From Pseudonocardiales bacterium (lineage in GTDB: Bacteria > Actinomycetota > Actinomycetes > Mycobacteriales > Jatrophihabitantaceae): a stretch of DNA of 37,761 bases. The position numbers and the translations under genes are program-made. The stretch covers positions 1 through 37,761 of the forward strand of contig JAOPVO010000319.1 in NCBI GenBank assembly GCA_025966155.1. Reading direction: 5' to 3'. Shown one piece after another: positions 18,396 through 26,937 of this stretch. Under the pieces are notes generated by a model. It ran no database searches, had not been told where the DNA came from, and saw only the letters and a list, made by a program, of their open reading frames with translations. Every line of letters begins with the position of its first letter. Position 1 is the first letter of the stretch.

Positions 18396-18929
18396 ATGAC
18401 CACTACCGCGCCGCTGCCGACCATCGCCGATGCATCGCCCTCACACCGGGTCGACCCGGCTCCGCTCGCCCAGCCCATGGACCGAAGCACGCGTGTTGTC
18501 GTCGGCATGGACGACAGCCCGGGCGCGCTCGCGGCGCTGCGCTATGCCGCAATCGAGGCTGCGTACCGCGGCGGCGACGTGCTGGCTATGCACGTCTGGC
18601 AGTACCCCACTTCGTGGGGCTTCGCCGGGGCGTGGACCGGCGACTACGACCCAGGCGCCTATCTTTCCGACGCGCTGGCCAAGACTGTTGCGGAGCTGCA
18701 GGCCGAGCGCATGGCTGCCGGCGAGCCGGCCGTTCGGATCGTGACGCGGGTTGAGGAGGGCTTCAGCTCAGGGGCCCTCATCACGGCCGCGACCGGAAGC
18801 GCCTTGCTGGTCATGGGCGCCCGCCACCACAACCGGCTGCTGGGCTCGGTCAGCCAGGCCTGCATCAACCACGCGCCGTGCCCGATCGTCCTCGTCCCGG
18901 TAACAGCGTCGGCGAGCAGCGCTTCATGA
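18396..18929 (+). CDS. Universal stress protein (UspA family)
   Basis: [36 protein letters not shown]...[32 protein letters not shown]. Confidence 0.93.
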   Translation: MTTTAPLPTIADASPSHRVDPAPLAQPMDRSTRVVVGMDDSPGALAALRYAAIEAAYRGGDVLAMHVWQYPTSWGFAGAWTGDYDPGAYLSDALAKTVAELQAERMAAGEPAVRIVTRVEEGFSSGALITAATGSALLVMGARHHNRLLGSVSQACINHAPCPIVLVPVTASASSAS

Positions 18930-19165
18930 TGTGGGGCCACGGGGACCATGGCATGACGTGGATCGGCGTGACGGTGATGGTCCTCCTGATCGTCCTCATC
19001 GCCTCGGTGGTGCTGTTGGTGCTGCGTGTGTCCGCAGCGTCGCGCACCTCCGGCAGCGATGCCAGAGCAACAGCAACTTTGGCCTACCGATTGGCTACCG
19101 GCGATATCACCGTCGAGCAGTACGAGGTGACCCGCGAGGCCCTGCGCCGCGGCGCCGGGTCATGA
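18926..19165 (+). CDS. Small SHOCT-like membrane protein
   Basis: One TM segment followed by TATLAYRLATGDITVEQYEVTREALR (SHOCT-like); ATGA overlap with USP stop. Confidence 0.72.
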   Translation: MMWGHGDHGMTWIGVTVMVLLIVLIASVVLLVLRVSAASRTSGSDARATATLAYRLATGDITVEQYEVTREALRRGAGS

Positions 19166-19204
19166 CCGCGACGTTGCCGGCGCCAGCGCCGTGCGCAATG
19201 ACGG

Positions 19205-19303
19205 GCGCTCCTGGTCTATGCGCTGCTGCTGCGCGACGAGTACCCGCCGTTCCGCCTCGATAGCGGCGGGACGGACCCGAGCGGCTCAGCCGTCGGCCCC
19301 TGA
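19205..19303 (+). pseudogene. Remnant of DUF4389-like C-terminus
   Basis: Frame reads ALLVYALLLRDEYPPFRLDSGGTDPSGSAVGP*; resembles the DUF4389 tail (LLTDxYPPFxL); stop codon TGA directly upstream in frame at 19199. Confidence 0.45.
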
Positions 19304-19539
19304 TCGGCCGTCGGAATCAATCCCCGCTTCCATGATGTGGCGCAGGTCGGCGGCGAAGCCTGTCGGGAGCGGCTAATGACGAAATACATAGCACGGTAGA
19401 GACAAGGGATCCGGCTCGGTGCTGGGGCGAGGGTATCTAGCGATGCGGCCCGGCCGACGCAGGCGACGACATAGCCGGCAAGAGAGTGCGGCGGCCGCGT
19501 GCGTGGTCGCGTGCCTCGCGTCCGCGTCCGCCCCCCGCT

Positions 19540-20160
19540 TCAGCTGCGGTCACGGCCATACCTCGTCAGCAGCGAGTAGCCCATGCCTATGAATGCCACT
19601 GCGGTGACCGCCTCTGCCAGTGTCCGCGCGGCGACAGGCAAGCCGGACGCGGCAGCGACCAGGACGACGCCGGCGGCGCAGCAGATGCCGGTCCAGCGCG
19701 GGAGCACCTGAGCGCGGACGACGGCGACGCCGAAGGCCACCCCGCCGATCAGCATGATCGCGCCGTGCACGAGCATCCAGGCGCCGAACGCGTCGGTGAC
19801 GCCGTCGTAGTCCGTCGCGCGCGCAACCAGCGCCCACATCACGGTGCTGGTGAAGAACACATAGGCATACGAATAAGCCACCGCGCCGAGCAGCCCCAGC
19901 CGGCCGATTGCTGGACGCTGCAGTGAATACAGACCAAGAACGAACAGCGGGATTGCCGCTTCCCCGATGTAGGTCAGCACGAGCCGCTCGGTGGAGAACC
20001 CGCGCTGCACGACCTCGATGATGTCCGATGCGAGGTAGAGCAGGGAGAAGCCGATCGCGGACACCCCCACTGTGGTTGCCAGCCAGCGAGACGTCGCCTC
20101 GGCGATAGGCGCGGTGGCGACGTCGGGCAGATGCTTTGCCGTGACCGTCGGTTGCGTCAT
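19540..20160 (-). CDS. Hypothetical multi-TM membrane protein
   Basis: Six or so hydrophobic segments; start overlaps stop of the upstream gene by 4 bp. Confidence 0.7.
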   Translation of the reverse strand: MTQPTVTAKHLPDVATAPIAEATSRWLATTVGVSAIGFSLLYLASDIIEVVQRGFSTERLVLTYIGEAAIPLFVLGLYSLQRPAIGRLGLLGAVAYSYAYVFFTSTVMWALVARATDYDGVTDAFGAWMLVHGAIMLIGGVAFGVAVVRAQVLPRWTGICCAAGVVLVAAASGLPVAARTLAEAVTAVAFIGMGYSLLTRYGRDRS

Positions 20161-20816
20161 GCCAGCGACTCCGCGCGCTGCTTGATGCCACGGAGCATCG
20201 CCCGCAGCATCGCGAAATCCCCGAGCTCCATCAGCCCGCACCCGAATAGCGCCATGGTCGGATGCGCCTTCCATTCGTAGACTGCGTGGATCCGGGTGAT
20301 GAGGCGGGTCGCGCCGGCGCCATCGGCACTGAGCTGCCAGGACCAGCTGCTGTCGGATTTCGCCCAGAGCAGCCAGCGCTCGACCTCAAACTCCCGGACG
20401 CGCAGCGCGGTGCGGTCGGTGGGCACAGCCGCTGGGGACATCGGCACCCACTGACCCACCTCGAGGTCCTGGAATCGAGGCAGGAGCGTGCTCGCGCTGG
20501 GCCGGGCGAGGTTGTCGAGCAGGTCGTGGCTGTAGAAGCCGGCTCGTCCGCAGCCGACCTGCACGAGCCACGGCCAGATCGCCGCGGGCGGCGCCTGGAC
20601 CGTGATGGCCCGGGTCGACCGATACTGCGCTCGGGGGAATAGGTCGTCGCCCGGCATGGCGGCGCTGATCTCCTCGGTGGTCGCCCCCCACGTCAGATGC
20701 CATCGCCGATACAGCGGGGACGTCAGCATCGTCGGCAGATCCCGCGCAACGGCCCCGACCTGATGGGCGAGGGCCCGGCCGGTGGCTCGGCGCGCGGCCG
20801 CGGCGGCCTCAGGCAT
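20157..20816 (-). CDS. SRPBCC-fold (polyketide cyclase/START-like) protein
   Basis: RAITVQAPPAAIWPWLVQVGCGRAGFYSHDLLDNL...WSWQLSADGAGATRLITRIHAVYEW. Confidence 0.78.
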   Translation of the reverse strand: MPEAAAAARRATGRALAHQVGAVARDLPTMLTSPLYRRWHLTWGATTEEISAAMPGDDLFPRAQYRSTRAITVQAPPAAIWPWLVQVGCGRAGFYSHDLLDNLARPSASTLLPRFQDLEVGQWVPMSPAAVPTDRTALRVREFEVERWLLWAKSDSSWSWQLSADGAGATRLITRIHAVYEWKAHPTMALFGCGLMELGDFAMLRAMLRGIKQRAESLA

Positions 20817-21636
20817 CTCGTCGCTTCAGCAGAATTGTGGCCGCTGCGACCAGGACGGCGGTCTCGGCGCAGAAGACGCCGAACCCCTGCCAGGGCCCCA
20901 GCATATCGTTCGCGCCTTGACGCGGCGAGGCGATCAAGCTGCCCGCTTCGGACGGCAGGTAAGTGTGGATGTGCTTGCCGATACTGCCCGGCAGCAGCTG
21001 CGCCAGCGGCGACAGCACAAGCACCAGGCCGATGATCCCGGTGATCGCACCTGCGGTGTGGCGGACCAGCGCGCCGATGGCGATCGCGAACACGGCGAGC
21101 ACCGCGAGGTACAGGCCGGCGCCGATGACGGCCCGCAGCACGCCGGGATCGGCGATCGACACTGGCGCCCGGCTGTGCAGAATCGCCGCGCCGAGGAAGA
21201 AGGTCGGCCAAGCGGTGAGTTCGCCGACTATGAAGATCAGCATGGCGAACACGACCGTTTTCGCGGCGAGCATCGGGGTGCGCCGGGGAACCGCGAGAAG
21301 ACTGGCGCGGATAGTGCCGCTCGAGTACTCCCCGGCCATGACCAGCACGCCGAGGACGCAGACGGCCAGCTGGCCGAGCTGGAACCCCGCGCCGAGCGCC
21401 ATGCGACCGGGATCCGCAACCACCTGGGCGGTCTGGGCCGGATCGAGCTGATCCCACTGCGCGACCGTGAGACCGGTGAAGAGGGCAGTGAATCCGATGG
21501 TTACCGCAACGAGCAGCAGCAGCGACCAGACCGTGGAGCGCAGGGAGCGCAGCTTCGTCCACTCCGACCGCAGCAGGCCAGCCGCGTCCGCACCGGTCGT
21601 CGTCCCGGACGGCCCGGGCGCAAGCGTGGCGGTCAT
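20809..21636 (-). CDS. ABC transporter permease (ABC-2 type)
   Basis: LLRSEWTKLRSLRSTVWSLLLLVAVTIGFTALF...AGEYSSGTIRASLLAVPRRTPMLAAKTVVF; paired with ATPase. Confidence 0.9.
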   Translation of the reverse strand: MTATLAPGPSGTTTGADAAGLLRSEWTKLRSLRSTVWSLLLLVAVTIGFTALFTGLTVAQWDQLDPAQTAQVVADPGRMALGAGFQLGQLAVCVLGVLVMAGEYSSGTIRASLLAVPRRTPMLAAKTVVFAMLIFIVGELTAWPTFFLGAAILHSRAPVSIADPGVLRAVIGAGLYLAVLAVFAIAIGALVRHTAGAITGIIGLVLVLSPLAQLLPGSIGKHIHTYLPSEAGSLIASPRQGANDMLGPWQGFGVFCAETAVLVAAATILLKRRDA

Positions 21637-22616
21637 CGGGTCGCGCCAGCGCCAGCGCCAGCGGCGGCGACGACGTGGGTTTCGGGTTGGCGCTTGGCGT
21701 CGGCTGTCGGGCCGGTGGGGGAGCCGAAGTCCCGATGGCCGTGGGTCATCTCGCGGAAGGCGTCCTCCAGCGAGGCGAGCTGGGGGCTCAGCTCCCAGAG
21801 CACGATGCCATCACGCGCCGCGATCTCGCCGATGTGCCGTGCATCGAGCGCACGCACCGAGACTGCGCCGTCCTCGCCGGGAACGACCTGGGCCCCGGCA
21901 GCGTCCAGTGCGGTTCGCAGCCGCACCGGATCCGACGATCGCACCAGTACGGATCTGTGCGAGCTGCGGCCGATGAACTCCGAGGTGCTGCAATCGGCTA
22001 TCAACTGCCCGCGCCCGATCACGATGAGGCTGTCGGCGGTGACTGCCATCTCGCTCATCAGATGACTCGACACCAGCACGGTTCGGCCTTCGCCGGCGAG
22101 TTGCCGCATCAGGTTGCGGATCCAGAAGATGCCATCGGGATCGAGCCCGTTGATCGGCTCGTCGAGGATCAGGACCTGCGGATCGCCCAGCAAGGCGACG
22201 GCGATGCCGAGACGCTGCCGCATCCCGAGGGAGAAGGTGCCGGTTCGGTCGCGACCCACGTCCTTGAGCCCGACGAGTTCCAGAACCTCGTCTACTCGCG
22301 ATCGGGGCAGTCCCTGGGACTGGGCGAGATACAGCAGGTGGTTGAAGGCGGAGCGTCCCGGGTGGGCCGATTCGGCGTCCAGCAACGCACCGACCGTGCG
22401 CAGCGGCCGCGACAGCTCGGCGTACCGTTTGCCTCCTATGGTTGCGGTGCCGCTGTCCGGGTGGTCGAGCCCGACGATCACCCGCATCGTGGTGGACTTG
22501 CCGGAGCCGTTCGGGCCGAGGAACCCGGTGACGTGACCAGGGAGGACGGTGAACGAGAGGCGGTCGATCACCACCTTCGCTCCATAGCTCTTGGTCAGCT
22601 CGCGAACTTCGATCAT
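21633..22616 (-). CDS. ABC transporter ATP-binding protein
   Basis: Walker A GPNGSGKSTT, signature FSLGMRQRLGIA, Walker B VLILDEPINGLDPDG, H-loop LVSSHLMSEM. Confidence 0.96.
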   Translation of the reverse strand: MIEVRELTKSYGAKVVIDRLSFTVLPGHVTGFLGPNGSGKSTTMRVIVGLDHPDSGTATIGGKRYAELSRPLRTVGALLDAESAHPGRSAFNHLLYLAQSQGLPRSRVDEVLELVGLKDVGRDRTGTFSLGMRQRLGIAVALLGDPQVLILDEPINGLDPDGIFWIRNLMRQLAGEGRTVLVSSHLMSEMAVTADSLIVIGRGQLIADCSTSEFIGRSSHRSVLVRSSDPVRLRTALDAAGAQVVPGEDGAVSVRALDARHIGEIAARDGIVLWELSPQLASLEDAFREMTHGHRDFGSPTGPTADAKRQPETHVVAAAGAGAGATR

Positions 22617-24253
22617 GGTCGACTCCAGGGTGTCGAGACGAATTCGCGCGCATAGTTGATGGCGCTGGGGGAGTCGGGGAACACCCGTCCCGCCTGGCGG
22701 AGGCGGTCGGCGCTACCCAGGGTGCTTAGGATCTGGCCGTGATTTGGCCGGATGCCAGACAGCAGCACGACGATGCCGCGATTCTCGAGCTTGGTGATCG
22801 CGTCACCGAGGACCCGCGCGCCGGTGGCGTCCAACGAGGTGATGCGCGACATGCGCAGGATCAGCACCCGGATGTTGGCGACCTCCGACAGCTCGAGCAG
22901 GAAGCGATGCGCGGCGGCGAAGAACAGCGGACCGTCTAGCCGATAGGCAACGATGTGTTCGGCGAGCAGATCCTGCCGCTCCTGGTCGTCCTCGGACCGG
23001 TCGAGCGCAACTGGCTCCATGTGGCCCGAGCGGGCAACCGAGCGCAGGGCGATAAGGACGGCGACGGCGATGCCCACGGCAACCGCGGTCACCAAATCGG
23101 TCAGCACCGTCACGGCGAGAGTGAGTATCAGGATGGCGGCGTCGCCCCGGGTTGACCGGATGACAGCAGCCATGGACCCGACCTCGACCATCTGGATGCA
23201 GGTCGCCAGCAGGACGCCGGCCAGCGCCGCGATCGGGATGTGCGCCACAAGCGGCGCCGCAGCCAGCACGACGAGGGCCAGGGCGGCGGAATGGGTCAGT
23301 GCGGAGAGCCTCGAGGTCGCCCCGGCCCGGGCATTCACCGCCGTGCGGGCGATCGCCCCTGTGGCAGGGACGCCGCCGAACAGCGGGGCGACGATGTTGG
23401 CTAGGCCCTGCCCGAGCAGCTCGCGGTCTGGATCGTGCGTCTGGCCCACGGTCATGCCATCGGCGACGGTTGCGGACAGCAGCGATTCCAGCGCGCCGAG
23501 CGCGGCCACCGCCAGCGCCGACGGCAGCAGGGCCGACAGCGTGCGCGGGTCGACGAACGCAAGGCTGGGCGCGGGCAGGCTGCTGGGAAGCGTCCCCAGC
23601 AGTGCGACCGGGAGGCCCGTCACCTCGGTCACGGCGCTGGCGAGCGCGACGGCGGCGAGCGAGACGGGGATGGACGGGCGCCAGCGCGATCCGATCAGGA
23701 TCAGGGCCGCTACGCCGATCGCGATGCCCAGCGGCGCTGGGCGGGGGTTCGCGGCATAGTGGCCGATGGCGTCGGATGCCGACCGCCAGGCCTTGTCCCC
23801 GGCCCCGGCAGTGCCGAGCATCGCGGGCACCTGCTGAAGGACGATGACCACCGCGATGCCGGCGGTGAATCCCTCGACGACCGGGACCGGCAGGTACCGC
23901 GCCGCCCGCCCCACGCCGCTGAACGAGGCGACCAGCAGGATGGCGCCGGCCATGAGCCCGACGGTGAGGACGCCGTCGACCCCATGCTTGTGCACCACGG
24001 GAATGAGCACGACCGTCATGGCGCCGGTAGGACCGGTGACCTGCAGGTTGGAACCACCGAAGATCGCGGCGAGTGCGCCGGCGACGATGGCCGTGGTCAG
24101 GCCCGCACGGGCGCCCAGGCCGGACGCCGCGCCGAACGCGAGCGCCAGGGGCAGGGCAACCATCGCGACCGTGACCCCGGCGATGAGATCCGCCCGCGTG
24201 CCGCGGCGCGAAGCCGGCCAGTCCCCCCGCGTGGGCATCCGCGTCCGAATCAT
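22613..24253 (-). CDS. SulP-family anion transporter with C-terminal STAS domain
   Basis: DLIAGVTVAMVALPLALAFGAASGLGARAGLTTAIVAGALAAIFGGSNLQVTGPTGAM...LFGGVPATGAIARTAVNARAGATSRLSALTH...VLILRMSRITSLDATGARVL. Confidence 0.95.
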   Translation of the reverse strand: MIRTRMPTRGDWPASRRGTRADLIAGVTVAMVALPLALAFGAASGLGARAGLTTAIVAGALAAIFGGSNLQVTGPTGAMTVVLIPVVHKHGVDGVLTVGLMAGAILLVASFSGVGRAARYLPVPVVEGFTAGIAVVIVLQQVPAMLGTAGAGDKAWRSASDAIGHYAANPRPAPLGIAIGVAALILIGSRWRPSIPVSLAAVALASAVTEVTGLPVALLGTLPSSLPAPSLAFVDPRTLSALLPSALAVAALGALESLLSATVADGMTVGQTHDPDRELLGQGLANIVAPLFGGVPATGAIARTAVNARAGATSRLSALTHSAALALVVLAAAPLVAHIPIAALAGVLLATCIQMVEVGSMAAVIRSTRGDAAILILTLAVTVLTDLVTAVAVGIAVAVLIALRSVARSGHMEPVALDRSEDDQERQDLLAEHIVAYRLDGPLFFAAAHRFLLELSEVANIRVLILRMSRITSLDATGARVLGDAITKLENRGIVVLLSGIRPNHGQILSTLGSADRLRQAGRVFPDSPSAINYAREFVSTPWSRP

Positions 24254-24279
24254 GACACCAGCGGCGGTCAGCACAGGGG

Positions 24280-25161
24280 TTAGCTCGTGCTCGTGGGAAC
24301 GACCATCACCGGGCACTGGGCGTGGTGCAGCATCGCGACTGCGACCGAGCCCAGAAGCGCCCCGCTGACGGGCCCGTGCGCCGAGGAGCCGACGACCAGA
24401 AGCGACAGCTGCTCGGACTCCCTGAGCAGCGCCCACTTGGCGGCCTCGGAGTAGACGACGGTCTCCACGTCTATGTCCGGCCACTCGCCTCGATGGCCAG
24501 CCAGGATCTCGGCGATATCGGCGTCGTCGCGCATCGGGTGACGGGGCGGCAGCTCGTCATCGGCCAGCGGCTCCTCCGTCGCGCGGATGGCGCGGACGGA
24601 CGTGCGGCGCAGGTCGGCGGCGGCGAACGCCTCGTGGATCGCGCGGTGGGATGCGCCGTCCCGCGGGATGGCTATGCCGATGGGCCCAGGCCGCATCGGA
24701 CCGCGCACCGCGATGACCGGCTCCCTGCTCACCAGCGCGAGCGCCAGCGCGGTGCGCCCGGCGATCCATCGGCCCAAGCCGCCCTGCACCCCGACGATGA
24801 CCGTCTGGGCGTCCTCGCTGGCGCGGGCGACCTCCCGCGCGATGTTGCCGACCGAGAGGAGAATCTCTATAGCAGGCTCCGGATCGCCGGACTCGCGGGC
24901 GAGGGTCGTCAGCCGGCCGTGCACGACGTCAAGCTGCCGACGGGCCGCCTTGTCCAGATCCAGCGGGTCCTGGAGCAGATTCTCCGCCGCTGCGCCCATG
25001 AACTCGGTGGATAACGGCATCCGCTGACGCACGTGCATCACTCGCAGCGGTGCCCGTCGCAGGACGGCCTCCCGCAGGGCGAACAGCAGCAGACCGTCCT
25101 CCGGGACGCTATCGACGGCCAGCACCACGGCGCGGTTGTGTGGAGTGGGGTCCGTGCTCAT
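24280..25161 (-). CDS. Tandem universal stress protein
   Basis: Two USP-like halves; C-terminal ATP-binding motif VVGSSAHGPVSGALLGSVAVAMLHHAQCPVMVVP. Confidence 0.9.
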   Translation of the reverse strand: MSTDPTPHNRAVVLAVDSVPEDGLLLFALREAVLRRAPLRVMHVRQRMPLSTEFMGAAAENLLQDPLDLDKAARRQLDVVHGRLTTLARESGDPEPAIEILLSVGNIAREVARASEDAQTVIVGVQGGLGRWIAGRTALALALVSREPVIAVRGPMRPGPIGIAIPRDGASHRAIHEAFAAADLRRTSVRAIRATEEPLADDELPPRHPMRDDADIAEILAGHRGEWPDIDVETVVYSEAAKWALLRESEQLSLLVVGSSAHGPVSGALLGSVAVAMLHHAQCPVMVVPTSTS

Positions 25162-25703
25162 GCGCGAACCCCCGCGTTCAACGACGCGGCGATGCCGCGG
25201 CTCCACTGCGCTATCGCCGCCCAATCGCGGAAATCGCCGTCGGGTGTGCGCAATGCGACGAGGACCGCCTTTTCCGCCAGATGCAGGCTGTGTCGATCGA
25301 GCCTGCCTCCGAAGACGATGTGGTCCTCGACGGCCAGGTCCTGCCGAAGCTCGACGAAGTCGGCGGGCTCGGCATCCGAAAGCCCCATCGTGCCGATGGG
25401 ACCGCTGGAGAAAAGCCAGAGGGGAAGGCACGCCAAGGCGTTCGCATGCTCCTTCAGGTACGACCGCGCAGAATGCAGCCACCGCCCCATGTACACCGCG
25501 CTGCCGATCACCACGGCGTCGAAGTCGCCGGGCTCGGGTGCGTCCTCTACCGACCACACGTTGACGGTCGGCACGATGAACTCCAAATCCGCGACGGGCG
25601 GCGCGGTCGTCACTGTGAGGCCATGCCTGATGCCGTCGGCAATGGACTGCGCTATTTCCGCGGTGGACCCATGCTTGCTTGCATAGGCGACGAGAACTCT
25701 CAT
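25158..25703 (-). CDS. Flavodoxin-domain protein (menaquinone-dependent protoporphyrinogen oxidase/HemG-like)
   Basis: MRVLVAYASKHGSTAEIAQSIADGI...DAVVIGSAVYMGRWLHSARSYLKEH...PLWLFSSGPIG. Confidence 0.88.
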   Translation of the reverse strand: MRVLVAYASKHGSTAEIAQSIADGIRHGLTVTTAPPVADLEFIVPTVNVWSVEDAPEPGDFDAVVIGSAVYMGRWLHSARSYLKEHANALACLPLWLFSSGPIGTMGLSDAEPADFVELRQDLAVEDHIVFGGRLDRHSLHLAEKAVLVALRTPDGDFRDWAAIAQWSRGIAASLNAGVRA

Positions 25704-26293
25704 AGCATGCTCCGTCTCGTGGTCGCCTGGATGGGCGTGGCCGCTAGGGCCTCGCTGAGGGAGGCGGGACTCCCAACCTCGCGTACGACGGCGGAGGGCA
25801 TACCGAGCCGGTCGAGGGAGAAGTCGATAGCGTTCTCGCGGGTTGTGCCCTTGGGGACGATGATTGCGACGTCCGCGCGGCCAACGACGTCGATGTCCAT
25901 GGCACAGGCGATCGAGGCCAGGGCAGCGGCAATACCGGACATAGGAGCCGTAATGCTGACCTGGCCGCTGAGGGCGGGCACGCCGGTGCGGCGCAGGGCC
26001 AAGCCGACTTCCTGCGGCACGGGCGGCGCCATCGGGAAAAGCCGGCCCTCGACTTCCACTACGCAGCCGTGCTCGTAGATCAACGCGTCGAACCGGGATC
26101 GGATCCCGGGAAAGGTCTGAAGTACATCGCACCGCCGGCTATCGGTGTAGCCGATGATCGCAGTGCCGCTGGCGCGGACGGCCTCGGACCCCCGGAGGAA
26201 GCGGTCCAGGATGGGGCTGACCGACAGGGCGTCCAGATCGATTGCTATCGCCGACCCGGTCCCTAGTGCGGTTGCGCTGACCGGGGCGCTCAC
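25700..26293 (-). CDS. HAD-superfamily-like protein (trehalose-phosphatase/Cof-like, atypical)
   Basis: AIDLDALSVSP near N-terminus, AIIGYTDSR, DALIYEHGCVVEVEGRLFP, KGTTRENAIDFSLDRLGM; GTG start overlaps PPOX stop. Confidence 0.6.
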   Translation of the reverse strand: MSAPVSATALGTGSAIAIDLDALSVSPILDRFLRGSEAVRASGTAIIGYTDSRRCDVLQTFPGIRSRFDALIYEHGCVVEVEGRLFPMAPPVPQEVGLALRRTGVPALSGQVSITAPMSGIAAALASIACAMDIDVVGRADVAIIVPKGTTRENAIDFSLDRLGMPSAVVREVGSPASLSEALAATPIQATTRRSML

Positions 26294-26796
26294 AGCAGGC
26301 CGCGGTTCAGGGACTCGTGCACCGGCGACGCCGGATCGGCCGTGCGCAGCCCGAGGAACATCGGGTTCCACCAGCTCGGATCGACGGGATGGAATCGCCG
26401 GCCGGTGATCTCGTCGGGCTCGATGCGGACGAAATTATTCTTGGGCGACGGCTGCCACGGGAACAGCGGCAGGCGATAGGTCTCCAGGAGCTGCTCCTGG
26501 CCGGTGATCGGCGCGCTGGTGCCCTTGATGACCACGCTCCATGCCTCGTTATCAGCCGTGGTGTAACCGTCGGCCTCGAATGTGACGGGGCGGTGCTCCA
26601 GTGCGGCTGCGAATTTGGTCCCGGGTCCGGTGCGGAACACGACAGTGCCTCGATCGACCACGAAGTTGATCGGGATGATCTCCGGGGCGCCGTCGGCGAC
26701 GGGTATGCCGATGCGCCCAACTGGCACCGTGCGCAGCAGCGCCAGGCACTGGCTGTTGGTCAGGACATCCATGCTCTCTGCGGAATCCCAATGCAT
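26290..26796 (-). CDS. Pyridoxamine 5'-phosphate oxidase-like FMN/F420-binding protein
   Basis: LLRTVPVGRIGIPVADGAPEIIPINFVVDRGTVVFRTGPGTKFAAALEHRPVTFEADGYTTADNEAWSVVIKGTSAPI. Confidence 0.9.
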   Translation of the reverse strand: MHWDSAESMDVLTNSQCLALLRTVPVGRIGIPVADGAPEIIPINFVVDRGTVVFRTGPGTKFAAALEHRPVTFEADGYTTADNEAWSVVIKGTSAPITGQEQLLETYRLPLFPWQPSPKNNFVRIEPDEITGRRFHPVDPSWWNPMFLGLRTADPASPVHESLNRGLL

Positions 26797-26890
26797 AGTC
26801 AACTCATCACCAATCCTGCTGTCGATGCAATGCGATCTCGATGCACTGCCCTCGGGGATGAACGCTAGGTTGGCCCGCGCCGCATCAGCA

Positions 26891-26904
26891 GAGGCCAACG
26901 TCCC
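26891..26904 (-). promoter_or_regulatory. DosR-box-like site between PPOX operon and kup
   Basis: Minus strand GGGACGTTGGCCTC; extended GAGGCCAACGTCCCGAC matches 32531-32547 at 16/17. Confidence 0.55.
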
Positions 26905-26937
26905 GACCCGCGTAGGACATGCGGCGGCACGGCGGAG

